A model generated the notes under the pieces. The model did no database searches. It worked only from the letters and a program-made list of their open reading frames with translations, and had not been told where the DNA came from. A DNA stretch of 64,000 nt from DATHTS01 sp041940425. GTDB lineage: Bacteria > Acidobacteriota > Blastocatellia > Pyrinomonadales > Pyrinomonadaceae. The position numbers and the translations under genes are program-made. Location: the NCBI GenBank assembly GCA_041940425.1, contig JBGTSF010000012.1:15924-79923 (forward strand), in the 5' to 3' direction. Every line of letters begins with the position of its first letter. Positions within the stretch are counted from its first letter, which is position 1. This document shows, piece after piece, positions 8,046-16,110 of this stretch.

Positions 8046-8996
8046 TTGAAAATTCAAAATTCAAAATTCAAAATTCAAAACTCAAATTCTTACGACGCGA
8101 TAATCATCGGCGGCGGCGCGGCGGGAATGTCGGCGGCAATGTGGTGCGACGATCTCGGTCTTTCAGCTTTAATTTTAGAAAAAAAGGCTGAACTCGGCGG
8201 ACAGCTTCTCTGGACTTACAACCCGATCGAGAATCATCTCGGAATAAAAACCAAAAACGGGCGTGAGTTGCGCGACAGCTTTGTCGGGCAAATTGAAAAC
8301 CGCAAATTCGACTTGCATCTCAGCGCGGAAATCTCCGAAATTGATCTGGAAAATAAAACGGTTTTTTTTAAGAGCGGCGAAACCGTTTCGGCAAAATCGC
8401 TGATCATCGCCGCCGGAGTCAGCCGCCGGAAACTCGGCATCGAGGGCGAGAAAAAATTTCAAAACCGCGGAATTCTGCGCTCGGGAAACCGCGACAAAGA
8501 TTCGGTAAGAAATAAGCGCGTCGTAATCGTCGGCGGCGGCGACGCGGCGATTGAAAACGCCCTGATCTTATCGGAAACCGCTTCCGAAATCACGGTCGTT
8601 CACCGGCGCGAAGAATTTCGCGCGCGCGCAGAATTTCTCGAACAAGCGCGGGAGAATCCGAAAATTTCATTTTTGACCGGGAGGGTTCCGACAAAAATTT
8701 CGGGCGGTGAGATGGTCGAAAATATAGAAATAAAAAATATTAAAACCGGCAAGATTTCCGGTGTTCCGACCGATGCCGTTTTGATAAGAATCGGCGTTGC
8801 GCCGAACACCGCGCTCTTTTCAAAAAAACTCGCATTGGACAAAAACGGCTATATAAAAATCAACGCCGAATGCCGGACGAATATCGCGGGAGTTTATGCC
8901 GCCGGGGATGTCGCCAATCCGGTTGCCCCGACCGTCAGCAGTGCCGTCGGAATGGGCGCGACTGCCGTAAAGTCAATTATCACTTGGTTAAGTTGA
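8046..8996 (+). CDS. Thioredoxin-reductase-like FAD/NAD(P) oxidoreductase lacking the CxxC active site
   Basis: A two-dinucleotide-binding-domain flavoprotein. The FAD motif IIIGGGAAGMSAAMW lies near the N-terminus, the NAD(P) motif VVIVGGGDAAIENAL in the middle, and GVYAAGDV near the C-terminus. Thioredoxin reductases carry a redox Cys-x-x-Cys just before the NADPH motif; here that position reads RGILRSGNRDKDSVRNKR and has no cysteine. It therefore resembles TrxR-like ferredoxin/flavodoxin-NADP reductases or YpdA-like enzymes rather than true TrxR. The first 15 codons from the TTG at 8046 are made of an AATTCAAA word array, so the native start is uncertain and could be an internal non-ATG codon closer to the FAD motif. 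The partner substrate cannot be told from the neighbours. Confidence 0.85.
   Translation: MKIQNSKFKIQNSNSYDAIIIGGGAAGMSAAMWCDDLGLSALILEKKAELGGQLLWTYNPIENHLGIKTKNGRELRDSFVGQIENRKFDLHLSAEISEIDLENKTVFFKSGETVSAKSLIIAAGVSRRKLGIEGEKKFQNRGILRSGNRDKDSVRNKRVVIVGGGDAAIENALILSETASEITVVHRREEFRARAEFLEQARENPKISFLTGRVPTKISGGEMVENIEIKNIKTGKISGVPTDAVLIRIGVAPNTALFSKKLALDKNGYIKINAECRTNIAGVYAAGDVANPVAPTVSSAVGMGATAVKSIITWLS
8048..8089. repeat. AATTCAAA tandem word array overlapping the 5' end of the flavoprotein gene
   Basis: Five consecutive copies of an 8- to 9-nt word (AAAATTCAAA-type) run from 8048 to about 8089 and encode an Asn/Ser/Lys/Gln-rich leader if the TTG start is used. A closely related word array (TTTGAAA) lies in frame inside the hemW gene at 41050-41084. 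Confidence 0.8.
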
Positions 8997-9110
8997 TGAT
9001 TTTAGGTATAATTACTTTCATTATTCACCCGAAATTTTGAATTTTTGTTCAATACTTTCAATTTTTCATATTTAATAATTTTTACTTTACTTGCTTTTAT
9101 TCTTTATTTT

Positions 9111-9169
9111 AGGGTGATTTCACCCTGTGTTTACAGCTTGGAACGCAAAATGCGTCGAGATTTGTAAAC
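9111..9169. promoter_or_regulatory. Two nested palindromes upstream of the TonB receptor gene
   Basis: AGGGTGA-TT-TCACCCT forms a perfect palindrome at 9111-9126. Immediately after, GTTTACA (9129-9135) and TGTAAAC (9163-9169) bracket an inner CGCA-AAA-TGCG hairpin (9144-9154). They lie 50-110 nt upstream of the receptor ATG, a plausible place for operator sites or a leader structure. No known regulator motif was recognised. Confidence 0.45.
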
Positions 9170-9218
9170 TAAACTCTTTGGTCATCAAACATAGAACACA
9201 ACAAGTAAAGGAGGAACT

Positions 9219-12200
9219 ATGAATATTAGCGTTTTAAAGACAAAAACGTTTTTGGTCTTTGCGACGGTTTTTATTTCCGCGCTTTTTGCCGGAAATATTA
9301 ATGCTCAATCGGGAACCGCGACGATCAACGGAACCGTTACCGATCAATCGGGCGCGGCTGTTCCGGGAGCGACCGTAAGGCTTATAAATCCCGCGACGGG
9401 ATCATCACGAACTGTCGTTACCAATCAACAAGGCGGATACAGTTTTCCGTCCATCCAGCCGGCAACTTATACAATCGAAGTCGAAGCGGGCAACTTTAAG
9501 AAATCTGTCAAATCGGATGTGCAAGCGCTTGTAGATACGACTAACGAAGTTAATCTTAGTTTGGAACCCGGAGATGTCTCGGCGGTAGTTAATATTACAA
9601 CGGACGATATTCAATCCGTCGTCAATACGCAGGATGCGAGTCTCGGCAACAACTTTGTGCCGCAGCAGATTACGCAGCTTCCGACCGATTCGAGAAATAT
9701 TCCCGATCTATTAAGTCTCCAGCCGGGCGTAACCAAAGAGGGATATGTCGCGGGAGGCAGAAGCGATCAGGCGAATATTACGTTGGACGGAATTGACGTA
9801 AACGATCAGCAGACGGGCGCGGCTTTTTCGCCGGTTCTGCGAATAACATCTGAATCAATCGAGGAATTCCGTATTACGACGACCAACGCCAACGCCAGCC
9901 AGGGGCGTTCTTCGGGAGCGCAGATTTCGCTGATTACCAAACGCGGCACGAATAATTTCAACGGTTCGTTGTTTTTCTTCCATCGCCCGGACAGGTTTTC
10001 GGCTAATAATTTCTTTAACAACGCGGCAGGCGTTTATTCCGCCACCGACTTTGCCGTCATAAACGGTGATGCGCGCGCCGGCGACGAAAAAGTTCCCCGC
10101 CCGAATTTGCGCCGCAATATTTACGGCGGATCAATCGGCGGACCGATCGTAAAAGATAAATTTTTCTTTTTCTATTCGTATGAAGGTTTCCGGGAACGTC
10201 AGGATTTATCGGTTGTCAGAACGGTTCCGACCGCCAGCTTGGCGATGGGGCAACTGAAATTTGTCGGTTCGACGATGGCTAATCCGACGACCCGATTAAT
10301 TACTCTGAACACGGCAGACCTGAATTCGATCTATTCCGAAGTCGGGGTCAATCCGGCGGCGGTGGCGGTTTTGGCGGCGGCGGCTTCGAGATACCCGGTC
10401 AATGACGATTCCGTCGGCGACGGTCTTAATGTCGGCGGATTCAGATTTAACGCGCCCGCGCCGATTGATCTGAATACGCATATTCTGAGACTCGACTGGA
10501 ACATAAACAGCAACCAGACGCTTTCCGCCCGCGGAAATTACCAGCAGGACGAATTTACCAGAGCGTCGTTTTTCCCGGACACTTATTCACCTAAAACCTG
10601 GAGTCATCCGATCGGAATTGCTTTTAATCATATCTGGAATATCAGCAACAACAAGGTAAATAATCTCAGATACGGTTTGACCAGACAGGCATTTACCGCC
10701 GAAGGCGATTCAAACGAAAACTTTATCAGCTTTCGTTTCGTTTACCAGCCGAATGCGTTCAGCCGAAAACTGAGCCGCGTAACGCCGATTCACAATATCA
10801 CGGATGATTTTACCTGGATTAAAGGAAGTCACACGATCCAGTTCGGCGGAAATGTTCGGCTGATCCGTAATCAACGCGAGGATTTGGGAAGTTCGTTTGA
10901 CAGCGCGGTCGCCAATCCTTCGTTCTATAATCTTTCCGGTCGCGTTCTCGATCTGGCGGTCAGCGATGCCGGATACCTGTTCGCTTCTTCACAGCGTTCG
11001 ATCATCCAAAATGCCGCTTCCGCGCTGATCGGACGTTTTTCGCAATACACCGGACAATTCAATTACGATCTGAGCGGAAACATCCTGCCTGCCGGAACGC
11101 CGATCGAACGCGAGTTTGCGACGGAGGAATATGATCTCTACGCGCAGGATACATGGAAACCTTTCCGTAATCTGACGCTGACTTACGGGCTGCGATACGC
11201 CCTGAGCCGTCCGGTTTATGAAAGAAACGGTTTTCAGGTAGTTCCCGATGTAAGGCTGGGAGATTTCTTTGACCGCCGCGTCCAAAGTGCCGCGACCGGT
11301 GTTCCCTTGAATGACCCGATTCAATTTGAATTAGCCGGACCGTCTTATGATAAACCCGGTTTTTATAGTATGGATTGGAACAATTTCCAGCCGAGTGTCG
11401 CCGTAGCGTGGTCGCCCAATTTCAAGAACAAATTCTTGCGGACGATATTCGGCGGTGAAAACGAAGGCGTGATCCGCGGCGGTTTCAGAATAACCAACGA
11501 TTATTTCGGTCAGCAGTTAGCCGTAACCTTTGACGGGTTAAGCACGCTCGGATTTACTACGTCGGACACGATTGCGGCAAATACCTACGATATTGTCGGC
11601 TGTAATCAAGGCGGCTGTCCGCCGAGATTTACGGGTTTCGGACAGAACATTCGTTCGCTGCCCAATATTTCCGCGCCGAACAGATTCATGACACCGGCTG
11701 ACGAAGACCAGCGTATCGAATCATCGCTCGATGCAACGCTCGTTTCACCGACGCATTACACGTGGAATGCCACATACGGTCGTCAGCTTCCGAAAGGAAT
11801 GTATTTCGAAGCGTCATACATCGGTCGCGCCGCCCGCAATCTGCTGGCGACACGCGATATTATGGCACTCAACAATCTGGTTGATCAGACAAGCGGAATG
11901 GATTGGTATACGGCGGCGGGAATGCTGCACGATTTTCGCGCGGCGAATACGCCGATCACGTCCGTTCCGGCGATCCCGTATTTCGAAAATCTGTTTCCGA
12001 ACGCGATGGCGGCTCTCTCGGTTTTCGGTTTACCGGCAAACAACAATACGCAAGCCATCTACGGGCTGGTTGCCCGCGACGGATTCGATATTCTCGACTG
12101 GACGTTTGTCCAATTGATCATTGATGACGCGACCGCTTTCGGTCTGCCGGTTAATCCGGGACGTTTTCCGAATATGTTCTTCCATCCGCAGTATGCGGCG

Positions 12201-13019
12201 TTTTCGGCATTCAGCACGGTTGCCCGTTCCGACTATCACGGCGGTTCGTTCACGCTCAGACAGAGACTCGGACGAACATTGTCTTTCGATGTCAACTATA
12301 CGTTCTCGAAATCAATGGACAACGCTTCGGGACTTCAAACGAGCGGAACATACGGCGCGGCGTTTATTCTTAACCCGCTCCGACCGGATGACAACTACGC
12401 CGTTTCCGATTTTGACTCGACGCATGTTGTCAACGCCAATTTCCTTTTTCAGCTTCCGTTCGGAAAAGGGCGAAAGTTCTTCAGCGATATGCATCCGGCA
12501 GCCGATGCCATTTTAGGCGGCTGGCAGTTAAGCGGTATATTCCGCTGGAATACCGGGCTTCCGGCTCAGACACCGTTTGATGCCGCTCAATGGGCGACCA
12601 ACTGGAACGTGCAGTCAAACGGCGTTAGAATCCGCCAGATTCAAGCCCAGATCAACCGGAATACGCAAAATCTGTTTGCCAATCCGCAAGCCGCATACAA
12701 TTCCTTCCGCAATGCGCGACCGGGTGAAACGGGAGACAGAAACGTCTTGCGTGAATCTAATTTCTCGGTAACTGATATGGGACTTGGCAAGACTTTCAAT
12801 ATGCCCTGGAACGAAAATCATAAACTCCAGTTCCGCTGGGAAGTATTCAACGTATTTAACGAGCAGTATTTTCAGATCACGAATATTACCCGCAGTACTC
12901 TGGGGCTCGGACAGGATTCCGATATTGACAATGCGGTTAATCCTAATTTCGGTAAAGTCTTTACCGATATTCAAGGTCAGCCGCGCCGGATGCAGTTCGG
13001 TCTGCGTTTTGTATTCTAA
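9219..13019 (+). CDS. TonB-dependent outer-membrane receptor with N-terminal CarboxypepD_reg-like domain
   Basis: 1266 residues. A signal peptide (to about NINAQS, residue 30) is followed by a carboxypeptidase-regulatory-like beta-sandwich (SGTATINGTVTDQSGAAVPG), a plug-like region with Asn/Asp-rich LDGIDVNDQQTG, and a long beta-barrel ending in the aromatic outer-membrane signature RRMQFGLRFVF. This architecture is a large paralogous family in Acidobacteriota (Oar-like receptors) associated with uptake of large substrates, but the substrate cannot be read from sequence. An excellent ribosome site, AAAGGAGG (9207-9214), sits 4 nt before the ATG. The gene stands alone, with palindromes upstream and a strong terminator downstream. 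Confidence 0.93.
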   Translation: MNISVLKTKTFLVFATVFISALFAGNINAQSGTATINGTVTDQSGAAVPGATVRLINPATGSSRTVVTNQQGGYSFPSIQPATYTIEVEAGNFKKSVKSDVQALVDTTNEVNLSLEPGDVSAVVNITTDDIQSVVNTQDASLGNNFVPQQITQLPTDSRNIPDLLSLQPGVTKEGYVAGGRSDQANITLDGIDVNDQQTGAAFSPVLRITSESIEEFRITTTNANASQGRSSGAQISLITKRGTNNFNGSLFFFHRPDRFSANNFFNNAAGVYSATDFAVINGDARAGDEKVPRPNLRRNIYGGSIGGPIVKDKFFFFYSYEGFRERQDLSVVRTVPTASLAMGQLKFVGSTMANPTTRLITLNTADLNSIYSEVGVNPAAVAVLAAAASRYPVNDDSVGDGLNVGGFRFNAPAPIDLNTHILRLDWNINSNQTLSARGNYQQDEFTRASFFPDTYSPKTWSHPIGIAFNHIWNISNNKVNNLRYGLTRQAFTAEGDSNENFISFRFVYQPNAFSRKLSRVTPIHNITDDFTWIKGSHTIQFGGNVRLIRNQREDLGSSFDSAVANPSFYNLSGRVLDLAVSDAGYLFASSQRSIIQNAASALIGRFSQYTGQFNYDLSGNILPAGTPIEREFATEEYDLYAQDTWKPFRNLTLTYGLRYALSRPVYERNGFQVVPDVRLGDFFDRRVQSAATGVPLNDPIQFELAGPSYDKPGFYSMDWNNFQPSVAVAWSPNFKNKFLRTIFGGENEGVIRGGFRITNDYFGQQLAVTFDGLSTLGFTTSDTIAANTYDIVGCNQGGCPPRFTGFGQNIRSLPNISAPNRFMTPADEDQRIESSLDATLVSPTHYTWNATYGRQLPKGMYFEASYIGRAARNLLATRDIMALNNLVDQTSGMDWYTAAGMLHDFRAANTPITSVPAIPYFENLFPNAMAALSVFGLPANNNTQAIYGLVARDGFDILDWTFVQLIIDDATAFGLPVNPGRFPNMFFHPQYAAFSAFSTVARSDYHGGSFTLRQRLGRTLSFDVNYTFSKSMDNASGLQTSGTYGAAFILNPLRPDDNYAVSDFDSTHVVNANFLFQLPFGKGRKFFSDMHPAADAILGGWQLSGIFRWNTGLPAQTPFDAAQWATNWNVQSNGVRIRQIQAQINRNTQNLFANPQAAYNSFRNARPGETGDRNVLRESNFSVTDMGLGKTFNMPWNENHKLQFRWEVFNVFNEQYFQITNITRSTLGLGQDSDIDNAVNPNFGKVFTDIQGQPRRMQFGLRFVF

Positions 13020-13057
13020 ATAAAAAAAGACGGAATTTTTGATTCCGGTCTTAAAAG

Positions 13058-13097
13058 CTAAAACGGGTTGAGAATTTTTCTCAACCCGTTTTTTTTA
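13058..13097. terminator. Bidirectional rho-independent terminator
   Basis: AACGGGTTGAGAA and TTCTCAACCCGTT form a perfect hairpin with a 3-nt loop, flanked by an A-run on the left and a run of T on the right. It lies between two convergent genes (the TonB receptor and the TPR protein) and can serve both. Confidence 0.9.
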
Positions 13098-14126
13098 ATT
13101 AGAAGCGTTTTCTTTAATGTATTTTTCGATCTTTCCTTTATCGGGATGATTGGGAACTTTTTCGAGAAATATTTTATATTCATTGACCGCCCGGTCTTTT
13201 AGATTCGCCGCGTTATAGAGAGCCGCCAGCCGGAGATGAATCTCGGCTTTTTCGACCGGCGCGAGCCGGATCGCTTCATTCAGATAAACTACCGCTTTCG
13301 AACCTATTTTATTTTGAAGATAAGCCTCGCCGAGATAATGCTGAGCGTCCGCCGATTCGGGCGCGGTTTCGACGGCTTTGCTCAAAACCTGGATTGATTT
13401 GTCAAACTCTTTCCGCGATAGGTAGAGTTTTCCGAGATTCATCAAAGCCACTATAAAATCTGATTTTTGTTCGAGTGCTTTTTGGTAGGCTTTTTCGGCT
13501 TCGTCAAATTTTTCCGCCCTGTAATACAAAGTGCCGAGTTCCGTCCACGCGACAAAATCCTTCGGGTCGTTTTCGACGATCTGTTTGAAGAGTTTGATGG
13601 CGTTGTCCGGTTTTTTTTCTTTCGCCGCCTCCGCCGCTTTTTCAAAAAGTTTATTATTTTCGTCGCTTCTCTGATAAAAATCTTTTACGGAAACGACTCC
13701 GGTTTTTTCATTCCCGCTTTGCGAAGGCGTCCAGTTTACTACAACGTCCTGACTGATACTGCCGGCGGCGACCGGCATAATTATCGTTCGGGCGACTTCG
13801 ACTCCGCCGATCTCGACGACTAAAAATCCGCCTTCGCGCGGCACGGACGGAAAATAAAAAACCCCGTTATCCCGCGCCGGTCTGCGGTCAATCATCGCCC
13901 CGCTGACAAAAACCGAAACATAGACAGTCGGTTTGATTTGCGAGTCATCGAGTTTCGGAAAAATCAGTTTGCCGGAAAGCTGAACGCCTCCGGTCGTCGA
14001 AGTGTTTCCGCCGATCTCCGTCGGCAATCCCGTTGACTGGCGAGTTTCCTCGTTCTGAGCGAAGTTCGCAACGACGAAGACGGAGATTAAAAACAGCGTG
14101 CAGAAAACTGAAAAAAAGATTTTCAT
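13095..14126 (-). CDS. Secreted TPR-repeat protein
   Basis: 343 residues. The N-terminal signal peptide (MKIFFSVFCTLFLISVFVV, cleavage near FAQ) puts it outside the cytoplasm. Residues about 45-140 form a beta-rich region (GGVQLSGKLIFPKL...YVSVFVSGA) comparable to a small carboxypeptidase-regulatory-like or transthyretin-like domain. Residues about 165-335 are at least four TPR units (WTELGTLYYRAEKFDEAEKA and similar). A strong ribosome site, GGGAGG, precedes the ATG. It is likely a periplasmic protein-interaction or assembly factor. It appears to be monocistronic; its stop overlaps the shared terminator. Confidence 0.85.
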   Translation of the reverse strand: MKIFFSVFCTLFLISVFVVANFAQNEETRQSTGLPTEIGGNTSTTGGVQLSGKLIFPKLDDSQIKPTVYVSVFVSGAMIDRRPARDNGVFYFPSVPREGGFLVVEIGGVEVARTIIMPVAAGSISQDVVVNWTPSQSGNEKTGVVSVKDFYQRSDENNKLFEKAAEAAKEKKPDNAIKLFKQIVENDPKDFVAWTELGTLYYRAEKFDEAEKAYQKALEQKSDFIVALMNLGKLYLSRKEFDKSIQVLSKAVETAPESADAQHYLGEAYLQNKIGSKAVVYLNEAIRLAPVEKAEIHLRLAALYNAANLKDRAVNEYKIFLEKVPNHPDKGKIEKYIKENASN

Positions 14127-14202
14127 AAATGATGCCTCCCTTTTTAAGAATGTCCAGATTGTTAATCAAATACTTCGTAATGTCAAGAGATTAGGAAAGC
14201 GG

Positions 14203-14859
14203 TCAGCGGGCGGCAAATGCGTCATTGCCCGTGATTTCCGCCAGATGGCGCGTGTCGTTGACGGCGAGAACGCGCGTGTTGTTTCGTCCGCGAATCTCAA
14301 AACGGTTGATGCCGCAGTTTGATGTCACGAGCCAAGGAGTTTGTTTTGTTTTGCGGTTGATCGCGCCCATCAGGTAGAGCGTCAGGTAACAGATCGTTCC
14401 CGTATGCGAAAAAACGGCGATGCGTTCGCCGCGATGGATGTTGAAGATTTCACGCAGCGCACCGGTCGCTCTTCGCAAGAGATGACGGTAGCTTTCGCCT
14501 TTGGTAATGACGTGCTGAATGTTGCGGTTGACCAGCGCGTAATAATCCTGCGGGTGTTTTTCCTTCGATTCGTCAAACGTCAGACCTTCCAGAACGCCGA
14601 CGTTTCTTTCTCGGAAAGCAGAAGTTTTAATGATCGGCAGATTGAGCATTTCGGCGAGCGGTTCGGCGGTCTGCACGGCGCGGAGCAGGTCGCTCGTATA
14701 AATTGCGTCAATATTTTCTTTGGCGAGAATCTGAGCGGTGAGCTGTGCCTGTTTTTTCCCCAACTCGGAAAGCGGTGTCGGAGAATGTCCGCCGAAACGC
14801 CCTTCGGCATTTCCGGCGGATTGTCCGTGTCTGACAAGAAAAAGTTTTGTAACAGGCAT
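14203..14859 (-). CDS. Histidine phosphatase family protein (phosphoglycerate-mutase-like)
   Basis: 218 residues with the branch-defining motif LVRHGQSAGNAEGRFGG near the N-terminus (the phospho-accepting His of RHG), Glu in FRERNVGVLEGLTFDE, and the second catalytic histidine in VFSHTGTICYLTLYL. These residues support an active acid phosphatase or mutase-type fold. Substrates in this family range from sugar phosphates to nucleotides and cannot be assigned here. The start lies 7 nt from the word array at 14866-14950 and has no visible ribosome site. It is the last gene after prfA on the same strand. Confidence 0.88.
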   Translation of the reverse strand: MPVTKLFLVRHGQSAGNAEGRFGGHSPTPLSELGKKQAQLTAQILAKENIDAIYTSDLLRAVQTAEPLAEMLNLPIIKTSAFRERNVGVLEGLTFDESKEKHPQDYYALVNRNIQHVITKGESYRHLLRRATGALREIFNIHRGERIAVFSHTGTICYLTLYLMGAINRKTKQTPWLVTSNCGINRFEIRGRNNTRVLAVNDTRHLAEITGNDAFAAR

Positions 14860-14865
14860 TTTTCG

Positions 14866-14950
14866 AGTTTATAGAGTTTATAGAGTTATAGAGTTTGTAG
14901 AGTCATTTTTAACTCTCTAAACTCCCCAAACTCCCTAAACTCTATAAACT
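14866..14950. repeat. Opposed AGTTTATAG word array filling the prfA-phosphatase spacer
   Basis: About five copies of an AGTTTATAG-like word (14866-14902) are followed, after a T-run, by about five copies in reverse complement (AACTCTCTAAACTCCCC and onward, 14911-14950). The outer words pair perfectly (AGTTTATAGAGTTTA with TAAACTCTATAAACT), giving a large hairpin. The 93-nt spacer between the genes is essentially nothing but this array. Confidence 0.85.
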
Positions 14951-14952
14951 TT

Positions 14953-16029
14953 TTAAGCCGTAACCGTTTCGGCTTTTAGTTTTTCGGTTTGATAATGCGT
15001 CCGCAGTGCGTCAATAAATTCATCCAATGCGCCTTCCATGACCAAATCGAGTTGATAAACAGTCATGTTTATGCGGTGATCGCTGACGCGGTTTTCCTTG
15101 AAATTATACGTTCTGATTTTCTCCGAACGGTCGCCGCTGCCGACCATTGATTTGCGTTCGCTCGCCATCGCTTCGTGCTGTTTTTGTTCTTCGATTTCCT
15201 GAAGACGCGCACGCAGAACGCGCATCGCTTTTTCGCGGTTTTTGATCTGCGATTTTTCGTCCTGCATCGAAACGACCACGCCGGTCGGAAGATGTGTCAG
15301 ACGAACAGCCGAATAAGTCGTGTTGACCGATTGACCGCCCGGACCGCTTGAGCAAAATGTATCAATCCGCAGATCGTTCTGATTTATCTGCACGTCAACT
15401 TCTTCGGCTTCGGGCAAAACGGCGACCGTGATCGCCGAAGTGTGAACGCGACCGGCGGTTTCCGTTGCCGGAACTCTCTGGACGCGGTGAACGCCCGATT
15501 CGTAACGCATTTTCGAATAGACGTTATCGCCTTCAATAACGACCGATGCTTCCTTGATGCCGCCGACGCCCGTATCGGAAACATCCAGAGTTTCAAATTT
15601 CCAGCCTTGCCGTTCGGCATAGCGGGCATACATCCGCAGAACTTCCGCCGCAAAAAGCGTCGCCTCGTCGCCGCCCGTTCCGGCGCGGATTTCCAAGATT
15701 ACGTTTTTCTCGTCGTTCGGGTCTTTCGGAATCAGAAGGAATTTTAATTTTTCTTCCGCTTTTTCAAGATTTTCTTCGAGTTCGCTGATTTCGAGTTCGG
15801 CGAGTTCGCGCATTTCTTCATCGTCGGTTAAATCCAAAACCTCGCGCGCGCCCGTCAAATCTTCTTTCATTTTTTTGACTTCACGGTATTTTTCGACGAT
15901 CTCGCCCAAAGAGCGATGTTTTTTCATCAGTTTCGTATAAGCCTGTATGTCCGAAGTAATATCGGGCGAAGAAAGCTGTTGGTTGATCTCCTCGTAATTT
16001 TTTTCGATCTGTGCAAGTTTTTCCAACAT
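14953..16029 (-). CDS. prfA: Peptide chain release factor 1
   Basis: 358 residues, the usual RF1 length. It recognises UAA/UAG stop codons and triggers peptidyl-tRNA hydrolysis on the ribosome. The catalytic GGQ is at 231-233 (FCSSGPGGQSVNTTYSAVRL), and the RF1-type codon-reading tripeptide Pro-Ala-Thr is at 187-189 (RVPATETAGRVH), which separates it from RF2. The coiled N-terminal domain covers roughly residues 1-105. Its neighbours upstream are the DUF1385 gene and rpmE, a gene order found in many bacteria. The ATG lies 5 nt from the repeat array at 16034-16108. Confidence 0.97.
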   Translation of the reverse strand: MLEKLAQIEKNYEEINQQLSSPDITSDIQAYTKLMKKHRSLGEIVEKYREVKKMKEDLTGAREVLDLTDDEEMRELAELEISELEENLEKAEEKLKFLLIPKDPNDEKNVILEIRAGTGGDEATLFAAEVLRMYARYAERQGWKFETLDVSDTGVGGIKEASVVIEGDNVYSKMRYESGVHRVQRVPATETAGRVHTSAITVAVLPEAEEVDVQINQNDLRIDTFCSSGPGGQSVNTTYSAVRLTHLPTGVVVSMQDEKSQIKNREKAMRVLRARLQEIEEQKQHEAMASERKSMVGSGDRSEKIRTYNFKENRVSDHRINMTVYQLDLVMEGALDEFIDALRTHYQTEKLKAETVTA

Positions 16030-16033
16030 TTTT

Positions 16034-16108
16034 AGTAGATGTCAGATGCTAGATGTCAGATGTTAGTGTCTTTACTTACTGACATCTAACATCTGACATC
16101 CGACATCT
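16034..16108. repeat. Opposed AGATGTCAG word array between the DUF1385 gene and prfA
   Basis: Words of the type AGATGTCAGATG run at 16034-16070 and return as the reverse complement (GACATCTAACATCTGACATC) at 16081-16107, forming an imperfect long hairpin. The array fills the whole 81-nt gap between the two genes. Confidence 0.85.
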
Positions 16109-16110
16109 TT

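Noticed and set aside
8048..8089. The regular AATTCAAA array as a CRISPR or phage-type attachment structure
   Set aside because: Units are only 8-9 nt without unique spacers, and no cas genes are present in the window.
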